The notes under the pieces were generated by a model. That model saw only the letters and a program-made list of their open reading frames with translations. It was not told where the DNA came from and did no database searches. Positions 1-9,277 of a stretch of DNA of 48,569 nucleotides are shown piece after piece. The DNA comes from Bacteroidota bacterium (GTDB lineage: Bacteria; Bacteroidota; Bacteroidia; UKL13-3). Positions within the stretch are counted from its first letter, which is position 1. Each line of letters opens with the position of its first letter. Made by a program: the position numbers and the translations under genes. Location of the stretch: assembly GCA_947456185.1 (NCBI GenBank), contig CANGPW010000014.1, forward strand, positions 1 to 48,569, in the 5' to 3' direction.

Positions 1-1016
1 ATTCCATAATTAGGTTTTAAATTAGTAAATAACATGGAACTTTGATTGGCCACATTACCAAATCCACCAAAAATAGTAATTGAAATAGGACCCCAAACTT
101 TTTTTCGTAATTCTGCCTGAAAAGCCATCGCATGATTGTCTCTAAACCTACCATTATAATACCCGCGCATGTATGATTCACTGCCAATGGTAGCCAATTG
201 TTTAAATGGAATATTTCCATTGTTTAAGTTAGCAAAGCCTTGTAATGCCAATACATTTTCATTCCAAAGTTTAAAGTATTTTCGGGCATCAATGCTTAAG
301 TTGTTAAAGTTAAATTCACTACCAAAAACAGCATGATTAAATAGGGTTGTAATATCAATAAAATGTCCTTTGGTGGGATAATAAATTTGGTTTCTGTTAT
401 CAAAGCTAACTACCAAACCTAGGCCTGAAGTAAAGCTACCATTTTTACCAATAACTTCCTTTTTTTCGAACAAAGAATCTCCTTTAAAATTGAATCCATT
501 GGTTAAATTTTGTTCCGATTGCAACCCCAAATAGAGGCCTTTAACTACTTGTTTTGTACAACGCAATTGCAACCTATTTTGCGAAAAATCGTATAAGGCT
601 TTATTTTCGTTTGGGGTTTCATTTCCTATTCCCCAGTAATATTCATTGAACTTTTTAAAAGTATAACTTGCTTTGATATTATACTTGTTGTTTTTGGTAA
701 ATATATCAATATAAGGCCTAATGCTGTATTGGTTCAGTTCAGTGGTTTGCGCATTTAATCTGACTAAAGAAGGTCGTGTATTTGAATCGTTTATATTTCG
801 ATATAAATACACCAAACTAAGTCCAATTTGCCAGCCAGTTTCTGGTGAAACACCCCAAATAGGAACAGCAAAAAATGAATTCTTTTTGGGTTTGGCCGAA
901 TCGCCTTCCATTTTATCATACATTTTACCTACTGTTTTTTCTAACTTCGATTGCCCAAAAGCCAAAGAAGAAATTGCAATAAATGAAATTATAAATAAGA
1001 GATTTTTTAATGTCAT
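1..1016 (-). CDS. Omp85/D15-type (BamA/TamA-like) outer-membrane beta-barrel protein, C-terminus truncated by window edge
   Basis: Manual reverse-strand translation from CAT at 1014-1016 gives MTLKNLLFIISFIAISSLAFGQSKLEKTVGKMYDKMEG... (signal peptide), then ...GLGLVVSFDNRNQIYYPTKGHFIDI...ATIGSESYMRGYYNGRFRDNHAMAFQAELRKKVWGP..., typical of the bacterial surface antigen barrel (YPTKG, MRGYYxGRFRD). Open to the window edge, so absent from the ORF track. Confidence 0.85.
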   Translation of the reverse strand, partial: MTLKNLLFIISFIAISSLAFGQSKLEKTVGKMYDKMEGDSAKPKKNSFFAVPIWGVSPETGWQIGLSLVYLYRNINDSNTRPSLVRLNAQTTELNQYSIRPYIDIFTKNNKYNIKASYTFKKFNEYYWGIGNETPNENKALYDFSQNRLQLRCTKQVVKGLYLGLQSEQNLTNGFNFKGDSLFEKKEVIGKNGSFTSGLGLVVSFDNRNQIYYPTKGHFIDITTLFNHAVFGSEFNFNNLSIDARKYFKLWNENVLALQGFANLNNGNIPFKQLATIGSESYMRGYYNGRFRDNHAMAFQAELRKKVWGPISITIFGGFGNVANQSSMLFTNLKPNYG

Positions 1017-1341
1017 TGTTTGGTGCAAGTTTAAACAATTTTTGATATTGTTTGCAAAGCATTCAGCAGCACTAAATTTCTGATTTATTTTACTAATTGG
1101 ATGAATATTTGTTAAAAGTAAAATAAAAAAATTGCTTTTAATCAATGAAAATATTAGTTGTTTCCATGAATAGCTTTTTAAAAAATTAAACGCTTATCAT
1201 TCCTTAAAACTTTCATTTAGTTATTTAAAGCATTTAGGCTTAATTTGCACCGTTTTGAATTTGTATAAATACTTAAAAAGCAGTTGGTTTTATTCCATTG
1301 CTTTGCAAAATCAATACAATAACTTACAATAAATCTGATTA

Positions 1342-2688
1342 ATGATCAACTTTGACGAACTAAATATTACCGAACCTTTGCTGAAAGCACTGAACGATTT
1401 AGAATATATTCATCCCACTCCTATTCAAGAAAAAGCGTTCCCAGTTATTATGTCAGGATTGGATGTAATTGGTGTGGCGCAAACTGGAACAGGAAAAACT
1501 TTTGCTTATTTATTGCCTATTATTAGGCAATTAAACTTTATACACGACAAGCATCCACGAGTAATTATATTAGTTCCCACACGTGAATTAGTGGTTCAGG
1601 TGGTTCAAGAAATTGAAAAACTAACCAAGTATATCAATTTACGATTTGGTGGAATTTATGGTGGCTCTAATATCAATCCTCAAAAGCAAATGGTTTTTGA
1701 TGGTTTGGATATTTTAGTTGCTACTCCAGGCCGTTTAATTGACTTGGCGGCCATAGGACATTTAAAATTAAAGTTAGTTCAGCAATTGGTAATTGATGAA
1801 GTAGATGAAATGCTTGACCAAGGTTTTAGAGCGCAGCTTACCACTATTTTAGATTTATTGCCCAAACACCAAAATATTTTATTTTCGGCTACCATGACCG
1901 AAGAAGTGGAGAAACTAATTGGTACATTTTTTACCAATCCTAAAAAAATAGAAATTGCAGCACATGGAACTCCATTGTTACAAATTGGCCAATCGGCTTA
2001 TTCGGTTCCAAATTATAACACCAAACTGAATTTATTAGAACATTTGTTAAATACCGATGAGTCGATTAATAAAGTATTGGTTTTTGTGTCAACCATTAAG
2101 TATGCCGACCGTTTATTTGAGCAAATGGTTACCAAGTTTGTAGATGATGTTTTGGTGATTCATTCTGCAAAATCGCAAAACATTAGGTTTGCCAATTTAA
2201 AGAAATTTCAAGAAGGAAAAGTTCGAATATTAATTGCTACTGATATTGCAGCTCGTGGACTTGACATAGCCGATGTAAGTCATGTTATTAATTTTGATAC
2301 TCCAAATTCGCCCGGTGATTATTTGCACAGGATTGGTAGAACAGGTAGAGCAGGTAAAAATGGTTTGGCCGTTACTTTTGTTAATGAGGTAGAAGAAGAA
2401 TACCAATTTTACATAGAGAACTTAATGAAAATGCCAATTCCAATGGTAGAAATGCCCAAGGAAGTGGTGATATCAACAGTTTTTGCAGCTGAAGAAAAAG
2501 CAGAAGTAGGTTCAAAAAACTATTTAAAAATTAAGAAAAACAAAAAAGCTAAACCTTCATTCCACGAAAAGAAAGCGAAGAATACCAAAGAAAATTTAGG
2601 CGGACCAAGAAAAAGAAATCCCAATAAAACTAAACCTAGAAATAGGGCTGTAGAAAGAAATAGGGCTTTGAAAAGAAAGAATAAGTAA
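1342..2688 (+). CDS. DEAD/DEAH-box RNA helicase (RhlE-like)
   Basis: AQTGTGKT, PTRELVVQ, DEVD motif II, SAT, ARGLDIADVSHVINFD, HRIGRTGRAG motifs; basic C-terminal tail. Confidence 0.95.
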   Translation: MINFDELNITEPLLKALNDLEYIHPTPIQEKAFPVIMSGLDVIGVAQTGTGKTFAYLLPIIRQLNFIHDKHPRVIILVPTRELVVQVVQEIEKLTKYINLRFGGIYGGSNINPQKQMVFDGLDILVATPGRLIDLAAIGHLKLKLVQQLVIDEVDEMLDQGFRAQLTTILDLLPKHQNILFSATMTEEVEKLIGTFFTNPKKIEIAAHGTPLLQIGQSAYSVPNYNTKLNLLEHLLNTDESINKVLVFVSTIKYADRLFEQMVTKFVDDVLVIHSAKSQNIRFANLKKFQEGKVRILIATDIAARGLDIADVSHVINFDTPNSPGDYLHRIGRTGRAGKNGLAVTFVNEVEEEYQFYIENLMKMPIPMVEMPKEVVISTVFAAEEKAEVGSKNYLKIKKNKKAKPSFHEKKAKNTKENLGGPRKRNPNKTKPRNRAVERNRALKRKNK

Positions 2689-2725
2689 AGTATGAATTAT
2701 AAAGTATGAATTATAAAGTATGAAT
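2687..2725. repeat. 14-bp direct tandem repeat AAAGTATGAATTAT, about 2.8 copies
   Basis: AAAGTATGAATTAT at 2687-2700 and 2701-2714, then AAAGTATGAAT at 2715-2725; begins inside the helicase stop codon (2686-2688). Confidence 0.9.
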
Positions 2726-2775
2726 GGATAAATTCGAAATGATTCAATCTTTTAATTTTGTAATCTTTCAATCTT

Positions 2776-4284
2776 CTACATTGTTCCTAAAATTTCTTCT
2801 AACACATCTCGGTTATTACTTAAACGAGGTACTTTGTGTTGACCCCCCAATTTTTGTTTTTGTTTCAACCAATTGCTAAAAGTTCCTTTTGGCAAAGCAT
2901 GAATTTTGGGTAATTGCATGGCCATGTCTTTATAGCGTTTGGCTTCGTAATCGCTGTTATTTTCTTTTAAATAATTATCTAAATAAATGGTAAATTCTGT
3001 TAAGTTTTCAGGCAATTGATCAAACTCTATTAACCATTCATGTCCCCCTTTTTGTGTTTCAGAAATATAAATTGGCGCAGCAGTATAATCAACTATATGC
3101 GCATTTAAATTTTTACACGCTTTGGTAATGGCATTGTCTGCATTTTCAATCATTAACTCTTCGCCAAAAGCATTGATAAAATGTTTGGTTCTGCCTGTTA
3201 TTTTAAATCGATAAGGTTTTATAGAAGTAAACTTAATGGTATCGCCAACGATGTATCGCCAAAGACCAGCATTTGTGCTTATTACTATGGCATAGTTTTC
3301 GTTTAATTGTACTTCTGCAATCGACAATGTATTTGGATTTTCTTTTCCATATTCTGTCATTGGCATGAACTCGTAAAACACGCCATAGTCAAGCATGAGA
3401 AGCATGTCGTCACGGTTCAAATCATCTTGAATTCCAAAGAATCCTTCCGATGCATTATAAGTTTCTAAATAATTTACCTGACTTGATTTAATTAACTGTT
3501 TAAATCGTTCTTTATAGGGTATAAAACTAACCCCACCATGAATATAAAGTTCCATGTTTGGCCAAATATCGGTTAAACAGTTTTTACCCGAAATTTGATA
3601 AAGCTTTTCTATTAAAACAATCGTCCAAGTAGGCACTCCCGAAATATTAGTTACATCTTCACTTAATGTAGCTTGGGCCATTTTTTCTACTTTTTCATCC
3701 CAATTACTCATGAGTGCAATGGCCAATTCTGGTGTTCGTAAATAGTGCGCCCAAAAAGGCATATTCTGCATCATTACAGCCGATAAATCGCCATAAAAAC
3801 TTTCCTCATTTAGCTTATTTACATTGTTACTACCGCCTACTACCAAACCTTTACCGTCAAATAAATTGCTTTCTGGTTTCTGAAGTAAATAAAACAATAT
3901 GGCATCTTTTCCGCCTTGAAAATGGCATTCATCAAGGCTTTCGTAGGTAATGGGAATAAATTTACTTTTATCGCTTGTAGTTCCCGATGATTTGGCAAAC
4001 CACCTGGTATCGCTTGGCCAAATTACATTTTGTTTGCCTTGCAATACTTGATCAATATATGGTTTAAAACCATCGTAATTAGTAATTGGAACTTGTTTTT
4101 TAAACTCTTCAAAATTTCTGATTCCACTAAATTTATTGGCTGAGCCAAAAGAAGTTAATTCGGCAATATTTAATAATTTAGTTAGCTGTTCTTCCTGCAC
4201 TGCATGCGGGTTAAGCATCATTCTATCAATAAAAGGAACGCGCTTTTTTAGGTACCAACTTACTAAAGAATTAACAATGGGCAT
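2776..4284 (-). CDS. GH3 auxin-responsive promoter family protein (acyl-adenylate/amido synthetase-like)
   Basis: Full-length 502 aa with GH3 hallmarks: FAKSSGTTSDKSKFIPIT, YNASEGFFG, ITGRTKHFINAFGEELM. Confidence 0.9.
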   Translation of the reverse strand: MPIVNSLVSWYLKKRVPFIDRMMLNPHAVQEEQLTKLLNIAELTSFGSANKFSGIRNFEEFKKQVPITNYDGFKPYIDQVLQGKQNVIWPSDTRWFAKSSGTTSDKSKFIPITYESLDECHFQGGKDAILFYLLQKPESNLFDGKGLVVGGSNNVNKLNEESFYGDLSAVMMQNMPFWAHYLRTPELAIALMSNWDEKVEKMAQATLSEDVTNISGVPTWTIVLIEKLYQISGKNCLTDIWPNMELYIHGGVSFIPYKERFKQLIKSSQVNYLETYNASEGFFGIQDDLNRDDMLLMLDYGVFYEFMPMTEYGKENPNTLSIAEVQLNENYAIVISTNAGLWRYIVGDTIKFTSIKPYRFKITGRTKHFINAFGEELMIENADNAITKACKNLNAHIVDYTAAPIYISETQKGGHEWLIEFDQLPENLTEFTIYLDNYLKENNSDYEAKRYKDMAMQLPKIHALPKGTFSNWLKQKQKLGGQHKVPRLSNNRDVLEEILGTM

Positions 4285-4601
4285 GTAGCAATTTTACTTA
4301 AAAAAAACCAAAAACAGCGAAAAAAATATTTACATCTTTTTTGAAGTTTGATGTTTTTTCTTTTAAAAAGAATTTTGAACCACATAGGCACATAGATAAC
4401 ATAGCTTATAAACTGTTTAATTTATTTAATCAACTATCCTTGGAGTTAGCGAAGCACTCTAGGGATTTTAAATAAAAGGTAATATCTCCAACACGGACTA
4501 TCAAAACGAGTCTCGAGACTCTTATCTCATTTTAAATGTGTATTCGCCTAGCAATGGCTCGGCTTCAGACTACGCATAGTGGGGATAAGGAAAGAAGGAA
4601 G

Positions 4602-4737
4602 TTTGGCTAAAGCCCACTAATTTTAGAACTATTTTTTACCCTTGGCTAAAGCCAAAGGGCAATTGATAGGTTATATTGTGCCCTCAGCTTTAGCTGGGGG
4701 TTTATGAAATTGTTGTATTTACCAGGCTTTAGCCAAA
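4602..4737. repeat. Composite palindromic intergenic repeat (GGCTAAAGCC family) with three stem-loop units
   Basis: Outer perfect 13-bp inverted repeat TTTGGCTAAAGCC (4602-4614)/GGCTTTAGCCAAA (4725-4737); inner hairpins CCCTTGGCtaaaGCCAAAGGG (4639-4659) and CCCTCAGCtttaGCTGGGGG (4681-4700). Confidence 0.85.
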
Positions 4738-4826
4738 TTCTTATCACCAATATAGAGGTAATTAATAATTTTTTTACCCAAAATGAAAGAAATTTTTTAT
4801 TAAATAAATTGGTAAAGGAAATACAC

Positions 4827-4858
4827 AAAAAAAGCTGCCTTTTATAGACAGCTTTTTG
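4827..4858 (-). terminator. Rho-independent-like terminator of the phosphohexomutase gene
   Basis: AAAAAGCTG (4829-4837) ... CAGCTTTTT (4849-4857) stem flanked by A/T tracts, just after stop at 4877. Confidence 0.7.
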
Positions 4859-4876
4859 AATTGATGTTTTAAAATA

Positions 4877-6292
4877 TTAAGCTAACAAAACTGCTTTGGT
4901 TGCTTCTAATATTGCTGTTGCTTTTTCGTTGGTGCTCGATTCGCTGTAAACGCGCAATACAGGCTCAGTTCCGCTTGCGCGAACCATTACCCATTCGCCA
5001 TTTCCAAGTAAAAATTTATAGCCATCTAAGTCTTCTGTTTTTTCTATTTTATAGCTACCAAATTGGGCGTATTTTCCTGCTTTGCACTTGGCCAAAACAC
5101 GTTGTTTAATTTCTTCTGTAATGTGCAAATCAATTCTACCCATTGCAAAGCTACCCACTACATCATATACTTCTTGAATTAATTCGTCTAAACTCTTTCC
5201 GGTTTTAGCCATAAATTCCCAAATGGTAAGTCCAATCCAAATGCCATCACGCTCTGGAATAAAACCTTTGATAGCTATTCCGCCACTTTCCTCGCCACCA
5301 ACTAATACGTTTTCGGTAACCATTTTTTCACAAATGTATTTGAATCCAATTTTGGTAATTTCTATTGGTAAACCGTATGCTTTAGCTAATTCAGTAATTT
5401 TAGAAGTGGCACTAAAAGTAGTAATTACTTTACCATTCATTCCTTTGTATTTGTGTAAGTAATGAACCAATAAAAGTATAATGTGATGTGAATCCACAAA
5501 CTCACCTTTTTTGTTGTACAAGCCTATTCTGTCTGCATCGCCATCGGTTACTAATCCACAATCTATTTCTTCACTGATGCGAATTAATTCACTAAACTCT
5601 GTTAAGTTCTTATGGATAGGTTCTGGCGCTTGTCCGTCAAATCCTGGATTATAATCGCAATGTAATAAAGTAATTTCTGGAAATAACCTGCGCATTACAT
5701 TTTGCCCAGCACCATACATGGCATCGTAAGCAAATTCCATTTTACTTTCTTTGATGGTTTTTAAATCAAACTTACTTTCCACTTCATCTACATACATGGT
5801 TTCTAAATCAATGTATGAAATCATGCCTTCGCTTATTAAAGTTTCCATACTTTTTAAAGGTGTATCAAAAGTATTTGGAATGGCATTTTCAACTGCTTCA
5901 ATTACCGCAGGACTGCTTGGTCCGCCATAATGTGCTTTTAGTTTAAATCCGTTATAAGCAGGAGGATTATGGCTAGCAGTAATGATTATACCCAATGCAG
6001 CACCTTGTTTTACTGCACCCAAACTTATCATTGGAGTGCTTACAAATCCTTTGGCCATGATCACTTTTATGCCATTGGCACATAAAACTTTTGCAGTAGT
6101 TTCTGCAAATAGTTCACCTGCAAAACGGCAATCGTGACCCAAAACTACATTTAAATTATTGGCAAAATTTGCTTTTACAAAATCTGCTGTTCCCTGCGCC
6201 ACACGTTTTACATTATCTACTGTAAATTCATCAGCTATAATTCCGCGCCAACCATCAGTTCCAAATTTTATTACGTACATAGTTTTGTTCAA
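4877..6292 (-). CDS. Phosphoglucomutase/phosphomannomutase family protein (alpha-D-phosphohexomutase)
   Basis: KFGTDGWRGIIADEFT start, ITASHNPPAYNGFKLK catalytic Ser loop, DGDADRIGL metal loop, GGEESGG, RASGTEPVLRVYSES phosphate-binding loop. Confidence 0.95.
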   Translation of the reverse strand: MNKTMYVIKFGTDGWRGIIADEFTVDNVKRVAQGTADFVKANFANNLNVVLGHDCRFAGELFAETTAKVLCANGIKVIMAKGFVSTPMISLGAVKQGAALGIIITASHNPPAYNGFKLKAHYGGPSSPAVIEAVENAIPNTFDTPLKSMETLISEGMISYIDLETMYVDEVESKFDLKTIKESKMEFAYDAMYGAGQNVMRRLFPEITLLHCDYNPGFDGQAPEPIHKNLTEFSELIRISEEIDCGLVTDGDADRIGLYNKKGEFVDSHHIILLLVHYLHKYKGMNGKVITTFSATSKITELAKAYGLPIEITKIGFKYICEKMVTENVLVGGEESGGIAIKGFIPERDGIWIGLTIWEFMAKTGKSLDELIQEVYDVVGSFAMGRIDLHITEEIKQRVLAKCKAGKYAQFGSYKIEKTEDLDGYKFLLGNGEWVMVRASGTEPVLRVYSESSTNEKATAILEATKAVLLA

Positions 6293-6431
6293 TTATTTTT
6301 AAGCTGCAAAAATGCAAAAAAAACACGAAGGCATACTATACAAGTTCAATTATTTTTAGAAAAATGTCTAGTTTTATAAAAAATATTTTTCTTAAAACTA
6401 ATTCCTTTCACTTATGTTTGGTTTTTTATAA

Positions 6432-6947
6432 ATGGAATTAGAATACGTAATTTTAGTAGATGAAAATGACCAAGAAATTGGTACAATGGAAAAACAAGAA
6501 GCCCATGAAAAAGGTCTATTACACCGTGCTTTTTCAGTTTTTGTTTTCAATGAAAATAAGGAATTATTGTTACAACAACGTGCTTTAACCAAATACCATA
6601 GCGCTGGCCTATGGACAAATACATGTTGTAGTCATCCAAGAGTTGGCGAAACCATTGAAAATGCTGCTCACCGCAGGTTAATGGAAGAAATGGGTTTTGA
6701 TTGTGAGTTAAGCACTAAAACAAGTTTTATTTACAAAGCTGCATTTGAAAATGGTTTAACCGAGCATGAACTTGACCATATTTTAGTTGGAAATTTTAAC
6801 GGTGAAATAAACTTTAATCCAACTGAAGTAAAAAACTTTAAATGGATAGCTTTAGAAGAACTTCAAGTTGATTTACTCCAAAACAATCAAAATTATACTG
6901 CTTGGTTCAAAATTATTTTCGATAATTTTCAGAAAAGTTTACTCTAA
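6432..6947 (+). CDS. idi: Isopentenyl-diphosphate delta-isomerase (type I)
   Basis: VDENDQEIGTMEKQEAHEKGLLHRAFSVFVFN, TNTCCSHPRVGE, RRLMEEMGF Nudix-like signature. Confidence 0.95.
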   Translation: MELEYVILVDENDQEIGTMEKQEAHEKGLLHRAFSVFVFNENKELLLQQRALTKYHSAGLWTNTCCSHPRVGETIENAAHRRLMEEMGFDCELSTKTSFIYKAAFENGLTEHELDHILVGNFNGEINFNPTEVKNFKWIALEELQVDLLQNNQNYTAWFKIIFDNFQKSLL

Positions 6948-7035
6948 TACCCTTTCAGTTTTTTCTCAATACCCTCATAATTAGATCATAATATTTATAA
7001 TCATTTTATGCTCATGTATTTTACTTATTTATATC

Positions 7036-7060
7036 ATTGTTTAGATTGATTCTAAACAAT
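7036..7060. promoter_or_regulatory. Candidate operator: 25-bp hyphenated perfect palindrome upstream of TonB receptor
   Basis: ATTGTTTAGA-TTGAT-TCTAAACAAT (10-bp arms), 30 bp upstream of the ATG at 7090; followed by a second inverted repeat ATTGTT-GCAG-AACAAT at 7061-7076. Confidence 0.6.
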
Positions 7061-7089
7061 ATTGTTGCAGAACAATAAATAATAGCATC

Positions 7090-9273
7090 ATGAGCAGAAA
7101 AAATACCCTGCTAATATTAATTAATACCTTTTGCATACTTAGCTTAAAATCACAAAATGCAGATACCACAAAGTCACTTTTATTAAATGATTTGATTATT
7201 AGAGATCAAAAAAATATTGGTGGCATTGAGCGTATGCCTGAGATAAAAGACAACGTAATATTTGCTGGAAAAAAATCAGAAGTAATTTTATTTGATAAAA
7301 TAGCAGCAGACTTAAGTATCAATAATCCCCGACAAGTATTTAGTAAAGTGCCAGGTTTAAATATTTGGGAAAATGATGGCTCAGGAATTCAAACCAATAT
7401 TTCTACAAGGGGTTTAAGTGCCAATAGATCATGGGAATTTAATGTAAGGCAAAATGGATATGACATTGCATCAGAAGCATTTGGTTATCCAGAATCATAT
7501 TATACTCCCCCAACTGAAGCATTATCGAAAATTGAAATTGTAAGAGGAGCAGCATCGTTACTATACGGAACGCAATTTGGTGGAATATTAAACTATCAAA
7601 TTAAAAAAGGACATTCCACTAAAAAATTAAATGTAGAAGAACAAGTAACTTTTGGAAATTACGGGCTAGCCAATTTTTATTCGGCAATGGGCGGAACCAT
7701 TAAAAAACTAAATTACTATGTGTTTTTACACGACAGACATGCAAATGGTTGGAGGCAAAATAGTAGTTACAATACAAGAACTATGTATGTTTCGGCTAAC
7801 TATCAATTTACTAAAAAATTAAATGTAGCTTTTGAATACACTAATATGGATTATGCAAGCCAGCAACCAGGAGGTTTGACAGATGCACAATTTAATACCA
7901 ATGCCCAACAATCGAATAGGGCAAGGAACTGGATTGGTACACCTTGGAATGTGGCTGCCTTAACAATTAAGTATGACATATCGGAGAAGGTTAATTTAAC
8001 TGTTAAAACTTTTGGAAATAGGAGTGAAAGAAACAGTGTAGGGAATTTAAATTCAATCAATATAGTCGACTCAATTAATCCTTTAACCATGGCATATAAT
8101 TTACGCAGAGTGGATAGGGATTTTTACCAGAACATAGGAACAGAAGCGCGTTTTTCGTATAAATATAAATTATTAAAACAAAACCATACTTTAGCTGCTG
8201 GCCTCAGGGCTTACGTGGGAAATACAAAAAGAAAACAAAAAGGAATTGGTAATTCAGGATCAGATTTTGATTTTACGCTAAGCAATAATCAATATGTTAC
8301 TGATTTAAAATTTAGCACGGTTAACTATGCAGTTTTTGCCGAAAATATTTTTCAAATTACTAGTAAATTTAAAATAATTCCAGGTATTCGTTTTGAAAAT
8401 ATATACAATAAAATGGAAGGAACAATTAATAGTAATATTAGTAATATTTTACCACAAACTAGCAATAGAAATATACTATTAGCAGGAATTGGTTCGGAGT
8501 ACTCAATTAGTAATAAAACCAATATTTATACAAATTTTTCACAAGCATTTCGTCCTGTAACTTTTTCTGAATTTACTCCTTCCAATGCCATAGAAATAAT
8601 TGATCCGAATTTAAAAGATGCTAAAGGATTTAATGCGGATGCAGGATACAGGGGAACGGTTAAAAACTTTCTGAATTTTGATATCGGATTGTTTTATTTA
8701 AACTACGATAATAGAATAGGAACCATTATACAAAATGGAGTAAATTTTAAAACCAATATAGGACAATCTGTAAGCAAAGGAATTGAATCATTTATAGAAA
8801 TAAATCCAATCAAAATATTTACAGATAATTCCAAATTAGGAAGTGTAAGTTTGTTTACTTCAAATTCATTTATAGATGCTAAATATGTAAGCTCGAAAGA
8901 AACAGATCCAACAAAAAGTTACAATGGCAAACAAGTAGAAAATGCCCCAAGATTTATAAATAGAATGGGTTTAACTTACACATTAAAAACATTTTCTACT
9001 ACTTTTCAATACAGTAGTACCAGCGAAATTTATACCGATGCTCTAAATACTGAACTACCTGACCCTAAGTATCAAGTTGGCAAAATAGCTGGCTACAAAG
9101 TAATGGATTTATCGTGTGTTTATGTTTTTATGGAACATTGTAACATAAAAGTTGGGGTAAATAATTTAACCGATGAAGTATATGCTACAAGAAGATCAGG
9201 AGGTTATCCAGGTCCGGGCTTATTACCTGGAAATGGCAGAACATTTTATTTTAGTTTTGGTGTAAACTTTTAA
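7090..9273 (+). CDS. TonB-dependent receptor (siderophore/iron-complex type)
   Basis: Signal peptide, plug domain (DPRQVFSKVPGLNIWENDGSGIQTNISTRGLSANRSWEFNVRQNG..., IEIVRGAASLLYGTQFGG), 22-strand-like barrel ending in aromatic F (FYFSFGVNF). Confidence 0.93.
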   Translation: MSRKNTLLILINTFCILSLKSQNADTTKSLLLNDLIIRDQKNIGGIERMPEIKDNVIFAGKKSEVILFDKIAADLSINNPRQVFSKVPGLNIWENDGSGIQTNISTRGLSANRSWEFNVRQNGYDIASEAFGYPESYYTPPTEALSKIEIVRGAASLLYGTQFGGILNYQIKKGHSTKKLNVEEQVTFGNYGLANFYSAMGGTIKKLNYYVFLHDRHANGWRQNSSYNTRTMYVSANYQFTKKLNVAFEYTNMDYASQQPGGLTDAQFNTNAQQSNRARNWIGTPWNVAALTIKYDISEKVNLTVKTFGNRSERNSVGNLNSINIVDSINPLTMAYNLRRVDRDFYQNIGTEARFSYKYKLLKQNHTLAAGLRAYVGNTKRKQKGIGNSGSDFDFTLSNNQYVTDLKFSTVNYAVFAENIFQITSKFKIIPGIRFENIYNKMEGTINSNISNILPQTSNRNILLAGIGSEYSISNKTNIYTNFSQAFRPVTFSEFTPSNAIEIIDPNLKDAKGFNADAGYRGTVKNFLNFDIGLFYLNYDNRIGTIIQNGVNFKTNIGQSVSKGIESFIEINPIKIFTDNSKLGSVSLFTSNSFIDAKYVSSKETDPTKSYNGKQVENAPRFINRMGLTYTLKTFSTTFQYSSTSEIYTDALNTELPDPKYQVGKIAGYKVMDLSCVYVFMEHCNIKVGVNNLTDEVYATRRSGGYPGPGLLPGNGRTFYFSFGVNF

Positions 9274-9277
9274 TTTT

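Noticed and set aside
17-220. 67-aa minus-strand ORF
   Set aside because: Out of frame within the truncated Omp85-like CDS that runs 1016 to 1 on the same strand
721-1083. 120-aa plus-strand ORF
   Set aside because: Antisense to the N-terminal coding region of the Omp85-like protein; no family features
4646-4828. 60-aa minus-strand ORF
   Set aside because: Spans the palindromic repeat element; composition not protein-like
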